Origin: Aurantibacter_A sp965215845
GTDB taxonomy: Bacteria > Bacteroidota > Bacteroidia > Flavobacteriales > Flavobacteriaceae
Length of the DNA: 64,000 bases
Assembly: GCA_965215845.1 (NCBI GenBank)
Contig: CBDCEL010000003.1
Location: 744,001-808,000, forward strand
Direction of reading: 5' to 3'
Shown: positions 17,463 to 25,894 of the stretch, piece after piece
Position numbering within the stretch: the stretch's first letter is position 1
Layout: each line of letters opens with the position of its first letter
Program-made: the position numbers and the translations under genes
Notes under the pieces: generated by a model
What the model was told of the DNA's origin: nothing
Database searches by the model: none
What the model saw: only the letters and a program-made list of their open reading frames with translations

Positions 17463-17969
17463 CTATTCCACCTTGTCGAAGGAAATCTTTTTTTCGGTCA
17501 ACGGCATCTTATAGACGAAGAAAGGACTAACTCTTGCCATATTGTCCATTTCGTACTTATCGCGCTCGCTTTCAGCGCTTTTAGACATCCCCAGAACCAT
17601 TTCTTCATCCGTTTCACTGATAATCGATAGCTTTTGGGGATTATCGTAATTTTCTTCGGCGGAGCACACAACCACCACCATATTTTTGGTGAAATCTACA
17701 TCCGGCACCGGGAGTCCTGGTTTTCTGGTTCGATTTACTCTGGAATAAAACAATTTAAGGGCCTTGGCCGTGGTTATAACCATTGTTTCAGTAGAATCAG
17801 CACCACTATAGCTATTGGCTGCAACTAGGGTAAGCCCTTCGGCCTTCACCGAATTTTCTTTTGAGACCATCTTTTTTTGCCCATTACATGAAAGTATAAA
17901 TACGGTGACACCAAAAATGTATAAAGAACACTTAATCTCAGTAATCAGCTTTTTTAAATCTTTGCTCAT
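17463..17969 (-). CDS. Small lipoprotein with a PrcB-like C-terminal domain
   Basis: The chosen ATG gives 168 residues with a lipoprotein signal ending FILSC28; a longer frame back to 18074 adds 35 residues that read as the tail of bshA in another frame. The mature part contains VPDVDFTKNMVVVV and later VSPFFVYKMPL, which resembles the PrcB C-terminal (PF14343-like) domain of secreted protease-associated proteins, though the match is weak by eye. The first 31 bases or so overlap the 3' end of bshA, so the two are probably co-translated. Function is unknown; an envelope or periplasmic binding role is the most that can be inferred. Confidence 0.6.
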   Translation of the reverse strand: MSKDLKKLITEIKCSLYIFGVTVFILSCNGQKKMVSKENSVKAEGLTLVAANSYSGADSTETMVITTAKALKLFYSRVNRTRKPGLPVPDVDFTKNMVVVVCSAEENYDNPQKLSIISETDEEMVLGMSKSAESERDKYEMDNMARVSPFFVYKMPLTEKKISFDKVE

Positions 17970-19083
17970 AAGCCTTCTGATAAATTTCCTCATAAAGGGG
18001 TAAAATATGCGTAATATCAAAGGAAATCGCTTTTTTATAGGCGTTTTGCTTAAATTCCTCAAGAGTCCGCTCATTACCTAGGATTTTCAGTGCATTTTCA
18101 GCCATTTCCCCGATATTGCCCACATCGCTTAAATATCCGGTGATTCCCTGTTTGTTGACCTCGGGAATACCTCCGGTGTTACTTGATATGACCGGAGTTC
18201 TGTTCACCATGGCCTCCAACGCCGCCAAACCAAAACTCTCGGTTTCCGAAGGGAGTAAAAATAGGTCTGAAAAGCAAAGAATACGATCTATTTCATTGCT
18301 ATTACCCAAAAAGATCACCTTTTCGGTTATTCCAAGTTTACGACATAGAACTTCGGCATTTTCGCGTTCTGGCCCCTCGCCTACCAAAACGAGCTTGGCT
18401 GGAACCTTCTTCTGAATCAAATCGAATATTTTAACTACATCGGGTATTCGCTTGACCTTTCTAAAATTACTTATATGGGTGATTATCTTCTCATCATCCT
18501 CCGCCATTAAGGAACGTTGGCAATCCGTAAAGGTGAGGCTGTATTTTTTTCTATCAATGAAGTTGGGTACCACCTCGATTTCCCTTTTTACATCGAAAAT
18601 CTCCAGGGTACTGTCCTTTAGATTTTTCGAAACGGCGGTTACCACATCGCTATTATTGATACTGAAGGTAACTGCGGGCTTATAAAAAGGATGGCTTCCG
18701 ACCAAAGTGATATCCGTTCCATGCAAGGTCGTTATCATCGGAATGAAAATATTTTCGTCTTCCAGCATTTTTTTGGCCATATAACCTGCATAGGCATGCG
18801 GAATGGCATAATGTACGTGCAACACATCGATATCGAATAGTTTGATGGTGTCGACCAATTTGCTTGACAAGGCCAATTCATAAGGCTGATAGTGAAAGAG
18901 CGGGTATGTCGGTACACTCACTTCATGAAAGTGAATATTGCTCCCCAGGGTTCCCAATCGAACAGGCTGTTGATAGGTAATAAAATGAACTTCATGACCC
19001 CGACCGGCAAGAGCAATTCCCAATTCGGTGGCTACAACTCCACTTCCACCGAAAGTAGGGTAACAAACTATAGCTATTTTCAT
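17938..19083 (-). CDS. bshA: N-acetyl-alpha-D-glucosaminyl L-malate synthase
   Basis: The protein has 381 residues and is colinear with BshA of bacillithiol-making bacteria. It begins MKIAIVCYPTFGGSGVVATELG and has HVHYAIPHAYAGYMAK, TTLHGTDITLVG, NFRKVKR and the GT4 E-x7-E motif ETESFGLAALE. The enzyme joins UDP-GlcNAc and L-malate, the first step of bacillithiol synthesis in the cytoplasm. The later genes bshB and bshC are not in the window. It is the seventh of eight same-strand genes and follows the GH3 fusion gene by 75 bp. A TAAATTTG lies only 4 bp before the ATG, too close for an ordinary leader. Confidence 0.93.
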   Translation of the reverse strand: MKIAIVCYPTFGGSGVVATELGIALAGRGHEVHFITYQQPVRLGTLGSNIHFHEVSVPTYPLFHYQPYELALSSKLVDTIKLFDIDVLHVHYAIPHAYAGYMAKKMLEDENIFIPMITTLHGTDITLVGSHPFYKPAVTFSINNSDVVTAVSKNLKDSTLEIFDVKREIEVVPNFIDRKKYSLTFTDCQRSLMAEDDEKIITHISNFRKVKRIPDVVKIFDLIQKKVPAKLVLVGEGPERENAEVLCRKLGITEKVIFLGNSNEIDRILCFSDLFLLPSETESFGLAALEAMVNRTPVISSNTGGIPEVNKQGITGYLSDVGNIGEMAENALKILGNERTLEEFKQNAYKKAISFDITHILPLYEEIYQKAYEQRFKKADY

Positions 19084-19158
19084 CCCTCAAATTTAGTGAA
19101 AACCAAGGTTTTGGTCGTAGAACCGGTATTTTCTTAACACAAGTTTATATTCTGTAAT

Positions 19159-22071
19159 CTATTCGATTATGGCATCGTAGATAACCTGTTGTATACGGGT
19201 TCGCAGCCCCGATTTGATAAGTAATGTATTCGAAGCGCTCGGATATGTTCGGTTTGACAAGAAGACATAAACGATTTCTTCCTCGGGATCGGCCCAAGTA
19301 TAGGTACCGGTAAAACCACTATGGCCAAAGCTTTTGCGCGATACACATCCACAGGTTGGGCCTCTGTCTTTCAATTGTGGTTTGTCGAAACCTACCCCCC
19401 TGCGGACATTTCTCTCGCAGAAATAGCAGGTATTGAACTTTTTGATGGTTCGGCCTTCCAAAAATTGGGTTCCCCCATAAAAACCGCCCTGCAAGTACAT
19501 CTGCATGATCTTGGCAACATCATTGGCATTGCTAAAAAGACCTGCATGACCACCTACCCCACCTTGCATTGCGGCCCCCATATCATGTACATATCCTTGC
19601 ACAGTTTGGTATCTAAAGTACTTATCTTCCTCGGAGGGCACAATTTTGTTCTTTGGAAACTTCTCCAAAGGATTGTAGCTTGTATTAGAAGCGCCAATGG
19701 GCTTATAAAGGAAATTTTCTGCCAGTCTGTCTAAACGGGTTTTTTTCTTATCCTCGATATATTTTTTCATGACATAGTAGGCCACATCGCTATATCGGTA
19801 TCTGTTAGATTTGAGATCCTGTCTTCCTATTCGGTTATAAATCGAATCTCTATAGGCATCGGTCAAATATAATTGATCGGTCACCCGTATCGAAAAACCG
19901 TCGGTAGGGCTTTCTCTATAAAACTCTTGTGACGGTTTTCTGTTCTTGTCAAGGGTATCCACATAAAATGCTATCCAAGCAGGTAGACGCCCATAATGCG
20001 ATAAGGCCTTTAGTACTGTAACATTTTTTAGCTCAGATTCGGCATAGGCCGGTACCAAATCAGAGAAAGTATCATTTAGGTCTAGTTCACCGTCTTCTTC
20101 AAGTTTCATAACCATCGGCAATGTGGCCAATATTTTGGTTATTGATGCAAGGTCATAAATATGGTCAGGGGTTATCGAGTCCGCAGATTTGTATGTAGGC
20201 TTTCCAAAACCCTTATTATATATCACCTTGCCCTTTCTTGCAATCAATACCTGGGCACCGGGAAACATAAGTGAATCAAGTCCATTTTGTACCAAGCGAT
20301 CTACCTCGGCTAGCTTATTACCGTTCATTCCGACCCTCTCGGGTACACTATAACCCAATCTGAGCAGCGAGTTCAACTGAACATTTGTATTGACCGGGAA
20401 TTCTTTGTTTGCCGTTACGGGAAGAACCCCCTTGGCCGGTATTGCCCCAAAAATCAATTGAGCGGCCTTCTCTTGCGCCAATTTGCTGTTTTGATAGGCG
20501 ACTACCACCCCATCGACATAGTTGAAAGAGTTCACGTCCAACAAGGCATAGGGGTTTGTAAATATCGTAAGTATCACGTTCGATGTTCGCTCTTTTGCAA
20601 TTTGTTCAAGCCAAAAGAGTTCATTTTTGGAAAACTTGTAAGCTTTCCATGGACTTTCATTGCTTCGATGGTGTCCGATGATTATTAGATTGTATTCCGA
20701 TAGTTTTTTCTTTAGCGTCGCAATGTCTTTTCCATTGACCTGGGTAACTTTGGCATACTTGTTCAATTCCCTTATGAATGGTTCATTTGTCGCATCACCA
20801 AACTTGACATAGGCTATTTTCTTATTTTCCAATTTTTTGACGCCCATCAAGTAAAATTTATTCTTGAGGACAGTAATCGCATTCTCGATCGCCTCTTCAT
20901 ATAAAAGGTCATCTTTCAATGAATTCAAGTCTTGATAGAGGCCTTCAAGTTTAATGGGGGCATAACGGTGAAGGCCCACCTTGAACTTTGCCCTTAATAT
21001 TTTTTTTACGGAATGCGCCAACCGCTCTTCCGAGATCTTACCTCTTTCATAGAATTTTATCAGTTTCTTTTTGGCATCCGCCAAGGCAGTTGGCATTAGC
21101 AGAATGTCATTACCGGCCAAGAAGGCCTCCAATTCGACTTCACCGTTCTTTCCTCGATCCGCGGCACCTTTCATATTCAGGGCATCAGTGAACACCAGGC
21201 CCTTGAAGCCCATTTCTTCCTTTAAAATTCCGGTAATGACCTGTTCGGACAGTGAGGAAGGGACCTCTTTTTTAATTTCCATGGAAGGAACCTCTAAATG
21301 TGCTACCATTACGCTGCTTAAACCTGAGTTGATCACCTTCTTATAAGGATAAAGCTCCAAGCTGTCCAATCGCCTACGGGAAAATTCGATGACCGGCAAA
21401 GCATTGTGAGAATCGGTGGCCGTATCACCATGGCCCGGAAAATGTTTGCCACTTGACAAAACTCCTGCGCTTTCCAATCCTTTTGTGAATGCCACCCCCA
21501 TTTTTGCGACATTTTCCCTGTCCTCACCAAAGGACCGATTTCCGATTATCGGATTCTTCGGGTTCGTATTGATATCGACCACTGGGGCAAAATTGATATG
21601 TACACCTAGACGTTTGGCGTGTTTCCCGATTCTCTTGCCAATTTTTTCGACAATCATGCTGTCCTTTATGGCACCCAAGGTCATATTCCAAGGAAAAGCA
21701 TAGGTGGAGTCCAATCGCATTGCCAAACCCCATTCCGCATCCATCCCCACCAACAGTGGAATTTTGGAAGCAGCCTGATATTCGTTGGTGAGTTTGGCCT
21801 GTCTAGCAGGGCCTCCGGTAGAAAATATAACACCCCCGATCTTGTGCTCTTGAATCAAGGCTTTGATTTCATCGGTAGTGGATTTCTTTTGATCTGAGGC
21901 TACCATGACCATGAACAATTGGCCAACCTTTTCGTCCAAAGACATTTTCCCGTATTGTGCATCGACCCAATTTCGCTGGGCAATACTGTCCCTTGTCAGT
22001 AAAGGATCACTTTGTGCCCTTACGCCCAACAGGTAAAGAAAAAATATGGGGAAAACTAAGTAGGTCCGCAT
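19159..22071 (-). CDS. GH3 N-acetylglucosaminidase fused to a beta-lactamase-fold serine hydrolase
   Basis: The protein has 970 residues. After a signal peptide (1-20) comes a GH3 domain (about 30-360) with the NagZ-type motif K209-H-F-P-G-H-G-D-T and the catalytic Asp220-x-His222 dyad; the nucleophile is Asp296 in VFTDALNM. A GH3 C-terminal-like alpha/beta domain follows to about 590. Residues about 600-970 are a class C beta-lactamase/esterase-type domain with the Ser-x-x-Lys motif in ASITKILA, Tyr-Ser-Asp in YRYSDVAYY and HSGFTGT. The likely role is periplasmic turnover of peptidoglycan fragments, with the second domain as a possible peptidase or esterase. Cysteines in CYFCE and CGC near the end are unusual. 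The fusion is known in Bacteroidota. Confidence 0.9.
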   Translation of the reverse strand: MRTYLVFPIFFLYLLGVRAQSDPLLTRDSIAQRNWVDAQYGKMSLDEKVGQLFMVMVASDQKKSTTDEIKALIQEHKIGGVIFSTGGPARQAKLTNEYQAASKIPLLVGMDAEWGLAMRLDSTYAFPWNMTLGAIKDSMIVEKIGKRIGKHAKRLGVHINFAPVVDINTNPKNPIIGNRSFGEDRENVAKMGVAFTKGLESAGVLSSGKHFPGHGDTATDSHNALPVIEFSRRRLDSLELYPYKKVINSGLSSVMVAHLEVPSMEIKKEVPSSLSEQVITGILKEEMGFKGLVFTDALNMKGAADRGKNGEVELEAFLAGNDILLMPTALADAKKKLIKFYERGKISEERLAHSVKKILRAKFKVGLHRYAPIKLEGLYQDLNSLKDDLLYEEAIENAITVLKNKFYLMGVKKLENKKIAYVKFGDATNEPFIRELNKYAKVTQVNGKDIATLKKKLSEYNLIIIGHHRSNESPWKAYKFSKNELFWLEQIAKERTSNVILTIFTNPYALLDVNSFNYVDGVVVAYQNSKLAQEKAAQLIFGAIPAKGVLPVTANKEFPVNTNVQLNSLLRLGYSVPERVGMNGNKLAEVDRLVQNGLDSLMFPGAQVLIARKGKVIYNKGFGKPTYKSADSITPDHIYDLASITKILATLPMVMKLEEDGELDLNDTFSDLVPAYAESELKNVTVLKALSHYGRLPAWIAFYVDTLDKNRKPSQEFYRESPTDGFSIRVTDQLYLTDAYRDSIYNRIGRQDLKSNRYRYSDVAYYVMKKYIEDKKKTRLDRLAENFLYKPIGASNTSYNPLEKFPKNKIVPSEEDKYFRYQTVQGYVHDMGAAMQGGVGGHAGLFSNANDVAKIMQMYLQGGFYGGTQFLEGRTIKKFNTCYFCERNVRRGVGFDKPQLKDRGPTCGCVSRKSFGHSGFTGTYTWADPEEEIVYVFLSNRTYPSASNTLLIKSGLRTRIQQVIYDAIIE

Positions 22072-22164
22072 AAAAAAAGCTTATGGCAATAACTGAAAAC
22101 CACCCAAATTATTGCATTTCATCGGATTTTTAAAGCATGTAAAACCTCTGTCTTTGGAGCAAAG

Positions 22165-22647
22165 TCACATGAACCGTGAATGCCAACTTTCAGCTGCGGG
22201 AACCTCCCAAAAATCTTCGTACTCGCCCTTCGTGGCGACCAAATTGTTAAAAACGATGGTTTTGGACGAGACCGCTTTCTTTTTGGCCATCTTCTTAAAA
22301 TCGGCCAAGGGTTTGTATGCAATGAATTCTCCCTGCTTATAAGAGACGTTCATTTTATCCAATAAATCGATATTAAATTTCTTTTCCAAAGACATGATGT
22401 AATGTACCGATGCATCAATTGAGCAACCGGATGCAGCTTGATGGCCTTGATCTAAAGCAATGATTATAAATCGTTTGTATTTGATTTCAAAACCAGCCTT
22501 TAAATCACTGCCATGCGCTGTCCAGTCATTGATGAAATTCTTCAGTCCATCTTCTATTTCCACAAGCTCTGCTGATGTTAAAGACCTATTCGCTTGGTAA
22601 ATCCAAACCCTCGAAGTATCCGGCAATGTGTTGAAATCAACTATCAT
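22165..22647 (-). CDS. Conserved small protein of unknown function
   Basis: The protein has 160 residues with no signal peptide and no membrane segment. It starts MIVDFNTLPDTSRVWIYQANRSLT and contains ALDQGHQAASGCSIDASVHYI and WHSRFM at the end. It resembles a short Bacteroidota family often labelled ABC transporter ATPase in databases, but it has no Walker motifs, so that label is not supported by the sequence. The Cys and His residues in the central motif are possible active or binding residues. It sits between the CCG-domain gene and the GH3 fusion gene in the same direction. Confidence 0.75.
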   Translation of the reverse strand: MIVDFNTLPDTSRVWIYQANRSLTSAELVEIEDGLKNFINDWTAHGSDLKAGFEIKYKRFIIIALDQGHQAASGCSIDASVHYIMSLEKKFNIDLLDKMNVSYKQGEFIAYKPLADFKKMAKKKAVSSKTIVFNNLVATKGEYEDFWEVPAAESWHSRFM

Positions 22648-22740
22648 AACTAAATTCTCGCTTCACAATAATGAAGCCTTTGTTCAATGGGAAGTTCAAA
22701 ATCATTATTCGTGCCAATTGACACATTTTTTCGAACAAAA

Positions 22741-23538
22741 TCACAAATCCTCGGCGGAGGCGATCATTTCAGCGATGTCTAGCACATCGATTGAAGACTC
22801 CTTTTCCTTGTTCTTTACTCCATCTGTCATCATCGTGTTGCAAAATGGGCAAGCAGCGGCAATAATTTCGGGTTGTGTCTCAAGTGCCTGTTCAGTGCGT
22901 TCGATGTTCACATCTTTGTCGCCTTTCTCCGGTTCTTTGAACATCTGTGCTCCACCTGCTCCACAGCATAGTCCTCGTTTTTTACAATTCTTCATCTCCA
23001 CCAATTCGGCATCCAGTTTACGAATGAGGTCTCTTGGGGCCTCATAGACATCGTTCGCCCTTCCCAAATAGCAGGGATCGTGGTAGGTTATGCGTTTCCC
23101 TTTATATTTTCCACCTTCTAAGGTAATCCTTCCCTCTGAAATCAAATCCCTCAGAAATTGGGTATGATGTACGACCTCATAACTCCCGCCAAGACCTGGG
23201 TACTCATTCTTTAGGGTATTAAAGCAATGCGGGCAGGCGGTCACCACCTTTTTTATCGCGTAAGCGTTCATCACCTCAATATTGCCCATTGCCTGCATTT
23301 GGAACAAAAACTCGTTGCCGGATCGTTTAGCGGGATCTCCGGTGCAGCTTTCCTCGGTACCCAAAACAGCAAAAGAGACACCTGCTTTGTTCAAGATCTT
23401 TACGAAAGCCTTGGTAATCTTCTTAGACCGGTCGTCAAAACTTCCCGCACAACCAACCCAAAAAAGCACTTCGGGTTGCTTTCCCGCAGCGAATAGTTCT
23501 GCCATCGTCGGTACCTTTAGTCCGTTCTCCATACGCAT
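22741..23538 (-). CDS. CCG-domain Fe-S oxidoreductase subunit (HdrB/HdrD-like)
   Basis: The protein has 265 residues and two cysteine-rich CCG domains. The second is canonical: Cys156, the Cys191-Cys192 pair (GLCCGAGGAQM) and Cys230/Cys233, with spacings of 34 and 37. The first has Cys30, Cys65 and Cys102/Cys105, with Ser64 where the first of the paired cysteines would be. Such domains bind non-cubane [4Fe-4S] clusters in heterodisulfide reductase, lactate and glycolate oxidases and ETF:menaquinone oxidoreductase. It lies 7 bp after the membrane Fe-S gene and probably forms the soluble half of one complex. Confidence 0.88.
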   Translation of the reverse strand: MRMENGLKVPTMAELFAAGKQPEVLFWVGCAGSFDDRSKKITKAFVKILNKAGVSFAVLGTEESCTGDPAKRSGNEFLFQMQAMGNIEVMNAYAIKKVVTACPHCFNTLKNEYPGLGGSYEVVHHTQFLRDLISEGRITLEGGKYKGKRITYHDPCYLGRANDVYEAPRDLIRKLDAELVEMKNCKKRGLCCGAGGAQMFKEPEKGDKDVNIERTEQALETQPEIIAAACPFCNTMMTDGVKNKEKESSIDVLDIAEMIASAEDL

Positions 23539-23545
23539 AGAAACT

Positions 23546-24871
23546 TTAATTTTCTTGTACCCAATTCACCCGGTCCATTTGGTTGAAGGGCCAAGGTGCC
23601 CCATTGTTCTCAATATTGCCCATCATGTTGTTCAGTTCCATAGGCGCGGCGGATTTCTCCATGACCAGATATTGTCGCATGTCCATGATGATGGACAAGG
23701 GATCTATGCTGACGGGGCAGGCCTCTACACAAGCATTACAAGAAGTACAGGCCCAAATCTCTTCGTTCGTGATATAGTCACCCAACAACTGCTTGCCATC
23801 ATCCTTGAACTCACCTTTGTTGGAATCGATGTTCTTGCCCACTTCCTCAAGTCGGTCCCGGGTGTCCATCATAACTTTTCTGGGTGACAACTTCTTACCA
23901 GTCTGATTGGCGGGGCATTCGCTAGTACAACGTCCGCATTCGGTACATGTATAGGCATTCAGCAACTGAACCCAACTCAGATCCATAACATCGGAGGCGC
24001 CAAATTTCCCAGGGGGAGCGGCTCCTTCAACTGGTGCGGCGAACGGGTCGGCATTCGGGTCCATCATCAGTTTTACCTCATTGGTAACAGCTTCAAGGTT
24101 CTTGAATTGGCCTTTCGGACCAATTTTTCCATAATAGGTGTTCGGGAAGGCCAACAATATGTGCAAATGCTTGGAATAATACAGATAGTTCAAAAAGAAC
24201 AAGATGCCAATGATATGTAGCCACCAGGCTGACCTTTCAACCAAAACAAGGGAAGCGGCCGACATACTATCAAATAGCGGTAATAAAAATTGACTGATGG
24301 GAAAAGAACCTGCCTGATTGTAATGCTCGACCCCCATTTGTTGAAGTTTTAAATCCGAGGCATTCATCGTCAAAAACAGCAACATCAATACAAATTCGAT
24401 GTAAAGAATCATATTGCCATCTTTTTTAGGCCATCCTTTCATTTCAGGCTTAATAAACCGCTGCAATCGAATGCCATTTCTGCGTATCCAAAAAACAATT
24501 ACCGCCACAATAACTAAAAAGGCCAATATCTCAAATGAGGCAATAAGAAAGTCATAGAGCTTCCCCATGGGCGCGAATAGGCGATGCGTACCCAGCAAAC
24601 CGTCTAAAATTATTTCAAGTACTTCTATATTTATGATTATAAACCCTATATAGACGATCATATGAAGTAATCCTGCAATGGGTCGAACGACCATTTTTGT
24701 CTGCCCCAGCGCAATCATAACCATATTTTTCCAACGCAGGGGTTTGTTGTCAGAGACGTCTACTGCACGTCCAAGTTTGATGTTCCGGGATAATTTTTTA
24801 ACGTTTTTGGCAAAAAACCCAATTCCGAGAATCAGAACAAAGGCGAATATGATCTGGGGCAATAGTTCCAT
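23546..24871 (-). CDS. Membrane Fe-S protein, N-terminal half of an HdrD/EMO-like oxidoreductase
   Basis: The protein has 441 residues. The first 250 residues hold five to six membrane segments with in-membrane histidines (GLLHMIVYIG, WWLHIIGILFF, KHLHILL), as in NarI-like cytochrome b domains. Two [4Fe-4S] sites follow: Cys309, 312, 315, 319 and Cys375, 378, 381, 385. The layout matches the N-terminal part of the b-haem-containing ETF:(methyl)menaquinone oxidoreductase, which passes electrons from acyl-CoA dehydrogenases via ETF to menaquinone; the CCG part is the separate gene downstream. That function is inferred; other electron donors are possible. It touches the MCE gene upstream with no spacer. 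Confidence 0.87.
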   Translation of the reverse strand: MELLPQIIFAFVLILGIGFFAKNVKKLSRNIKLGRAVDVSDNKPLRWKNMVMIALGQTKMVVRPIAGLLHMIVYIGFIIINIEVLEIILDGLLGTHRLFAPMGKLYDFLIASFEILAFLVIVAVIVFWIRRNGIRLQRFIKPEMKGWPKKDGNMILYIEFVLMLLFLTMNASDLKLQQMGVEHYNQAGSFPISQFLLPLFDSMSAASLVLVERSAWWLHIIGILFFLNYLYYSKHLHILLAFPNTYYGKIGPKGQFKNLEAVTNEVKLMMDPNADPFAAPVEGAAPPGKFGASDVMDLSWVQLLNAYTCTECGRCTSECPANQTGKKLSPRKVMMDTRDRLEEVGKNIDSNKGEFKDDGKQLLGDYITNEEIWACTSCNACVEACPVSIDPLSIIMDMRQYLVMEKSAAPMELNNMMGNIENNGAPWPFNQMDRVNWVQEN

Positions 24872-25840
24872 TTATTGCGGGTCTGTTTGTTCCGCGGGGT
24901 CATTTTCAGGCAGCTCGTATTCCTTTTGCTTTTTACCAAAAACGGACACGTTGACATATCGCTTCGGGTTCAAGCGAAAATCTTGCAGCAAAAGATCCAG
25001 TTCGCGGGATGCATTGGCCAAATTATTGTAAAGCTCCTCATTTTCCATAAGTTTCCCCAAGGTACCTTCCCCATTTTCGATTTTCGTCAATACCTTATCC
25101 AGATTTGCTATGGTAGACTCAAGGCTTGCCAATGTTCTGCCAAGTCCCGCATTATTCAACGAATCGGACAGCTTTGCAAAGTTGTAGGTCAGCTCTTGGA
25201 AATTCGTCAGGGAGCTGTCGAGCTTCAATTCATTCCGATTCAAGATTCGATTAAGAACCACTGCACTTTCGTTGAGGCTTCTCATGGTGTTGTTAAGGCC
25301 TTTAAGGGTGCCCTGCAGGTCTTTTTTTGCGTCATCATCCAAAATCTGGTTAACATTGACCAGAAGCGAATCGGCATTGGTAAAAGCATCCTCGACCTTC
25401 AACTGTAGGGGTGTCAACTTTTGTTGTACCAATTCGGTAAGGCCAGGTCGTGTCTTTGTTGCCAAAGTATCCCCTGATGTGGCGCTAGCGCTTCCATCGA
25501 AAACAGGATTCACACGTATGCCCTTACCCCCTATTATGCCCGTGTCGTACAGTTCGGCCGTGCTATTCTCTGAAAATTCAAAATCATTGTTTACCGTAAA
25601 AGTGACGAGCAGCTTTCCCGATTTATCCCTGAACTTGATGTTGTTCACCGTGCCGACATTGAAACCATTTATCGTTACAGGTGTACCTGGCTGTAACCCT
25701 CCGACATTTTCATAGACCGCATAAAAGGTCTTGTTGTCATCAAATAGATTGGTAGACTTTAGGTAAGAAAAACCCAAAATGAACAACAGAATACCACCGA
25801 TTAAGATGATTCCCGTCTTGATTTCCCTGGATATTTTCAA
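24872..25840 (-). CDS. MCE-domain (MlaD-like) lipid-transport protein
   Basis: The protein has 322 residues from a TTG start. One N-terminal membrane anchor (about 8-26) is followed by an MCE domain of about 37-115 (VYENVGGLQPGTPVTINGFNVG, cited in part as GLQPGTPV), then a long helical region (about 150-300) rich in leucine and asparagine. MCE proteins form hexameric rings or needles that carry phospholipids between membranes. The partner MlaE/MlaF genes are not in this window. It is 54 bp downstream of the amidase gene and directly abuts the Fe-S gene. Confidence 0.9.
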   Translation of the reverse strand: MKISREIKTGIILIGGILLFILGFSYLKSTNLFDDNKTFYAVYENVGGLQPGTPVTINGFNVGTVNNIKFRDKSGKLLVTFTVNNDFEFSENSTAELYDTGIIGGKGIRVNPVFDGSASATSGDTLATKTRPGLTELVQQKLTPLQLKVEDAFTNADSLLVNVNQILDDDAKKDLQGTLKGLNNTMRSLNESAVVLNRILNRNELKLDSSLTNFQELTYNFAKLSDSLNNAGLGRTLASLESTIANLDKVLTKIENGEGTLGKLMENEELYNNLANASRELDLLLQDFRLNPKRYVNVSVFGKKQKEYELPENDPAEQTDPQ

Positions 25841-25894
25841 AAGGATGGTTTTATCGTTACCAACAAAATTAGAAATAAATGTCGAAGCGGTGAA

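Noticed and set aside
19088..19095. TAAATTTG as a bshA promoter
   Set aside because: It ends only 4 bp before the ATG, which would leave no leader, and no TTTG lies at the -33 distance.
22165..22647. ABC transporter ATPase label for the small conserved protein
   Set aside because: No Walker A, Walker B or signature motif is present in its 160 residues.
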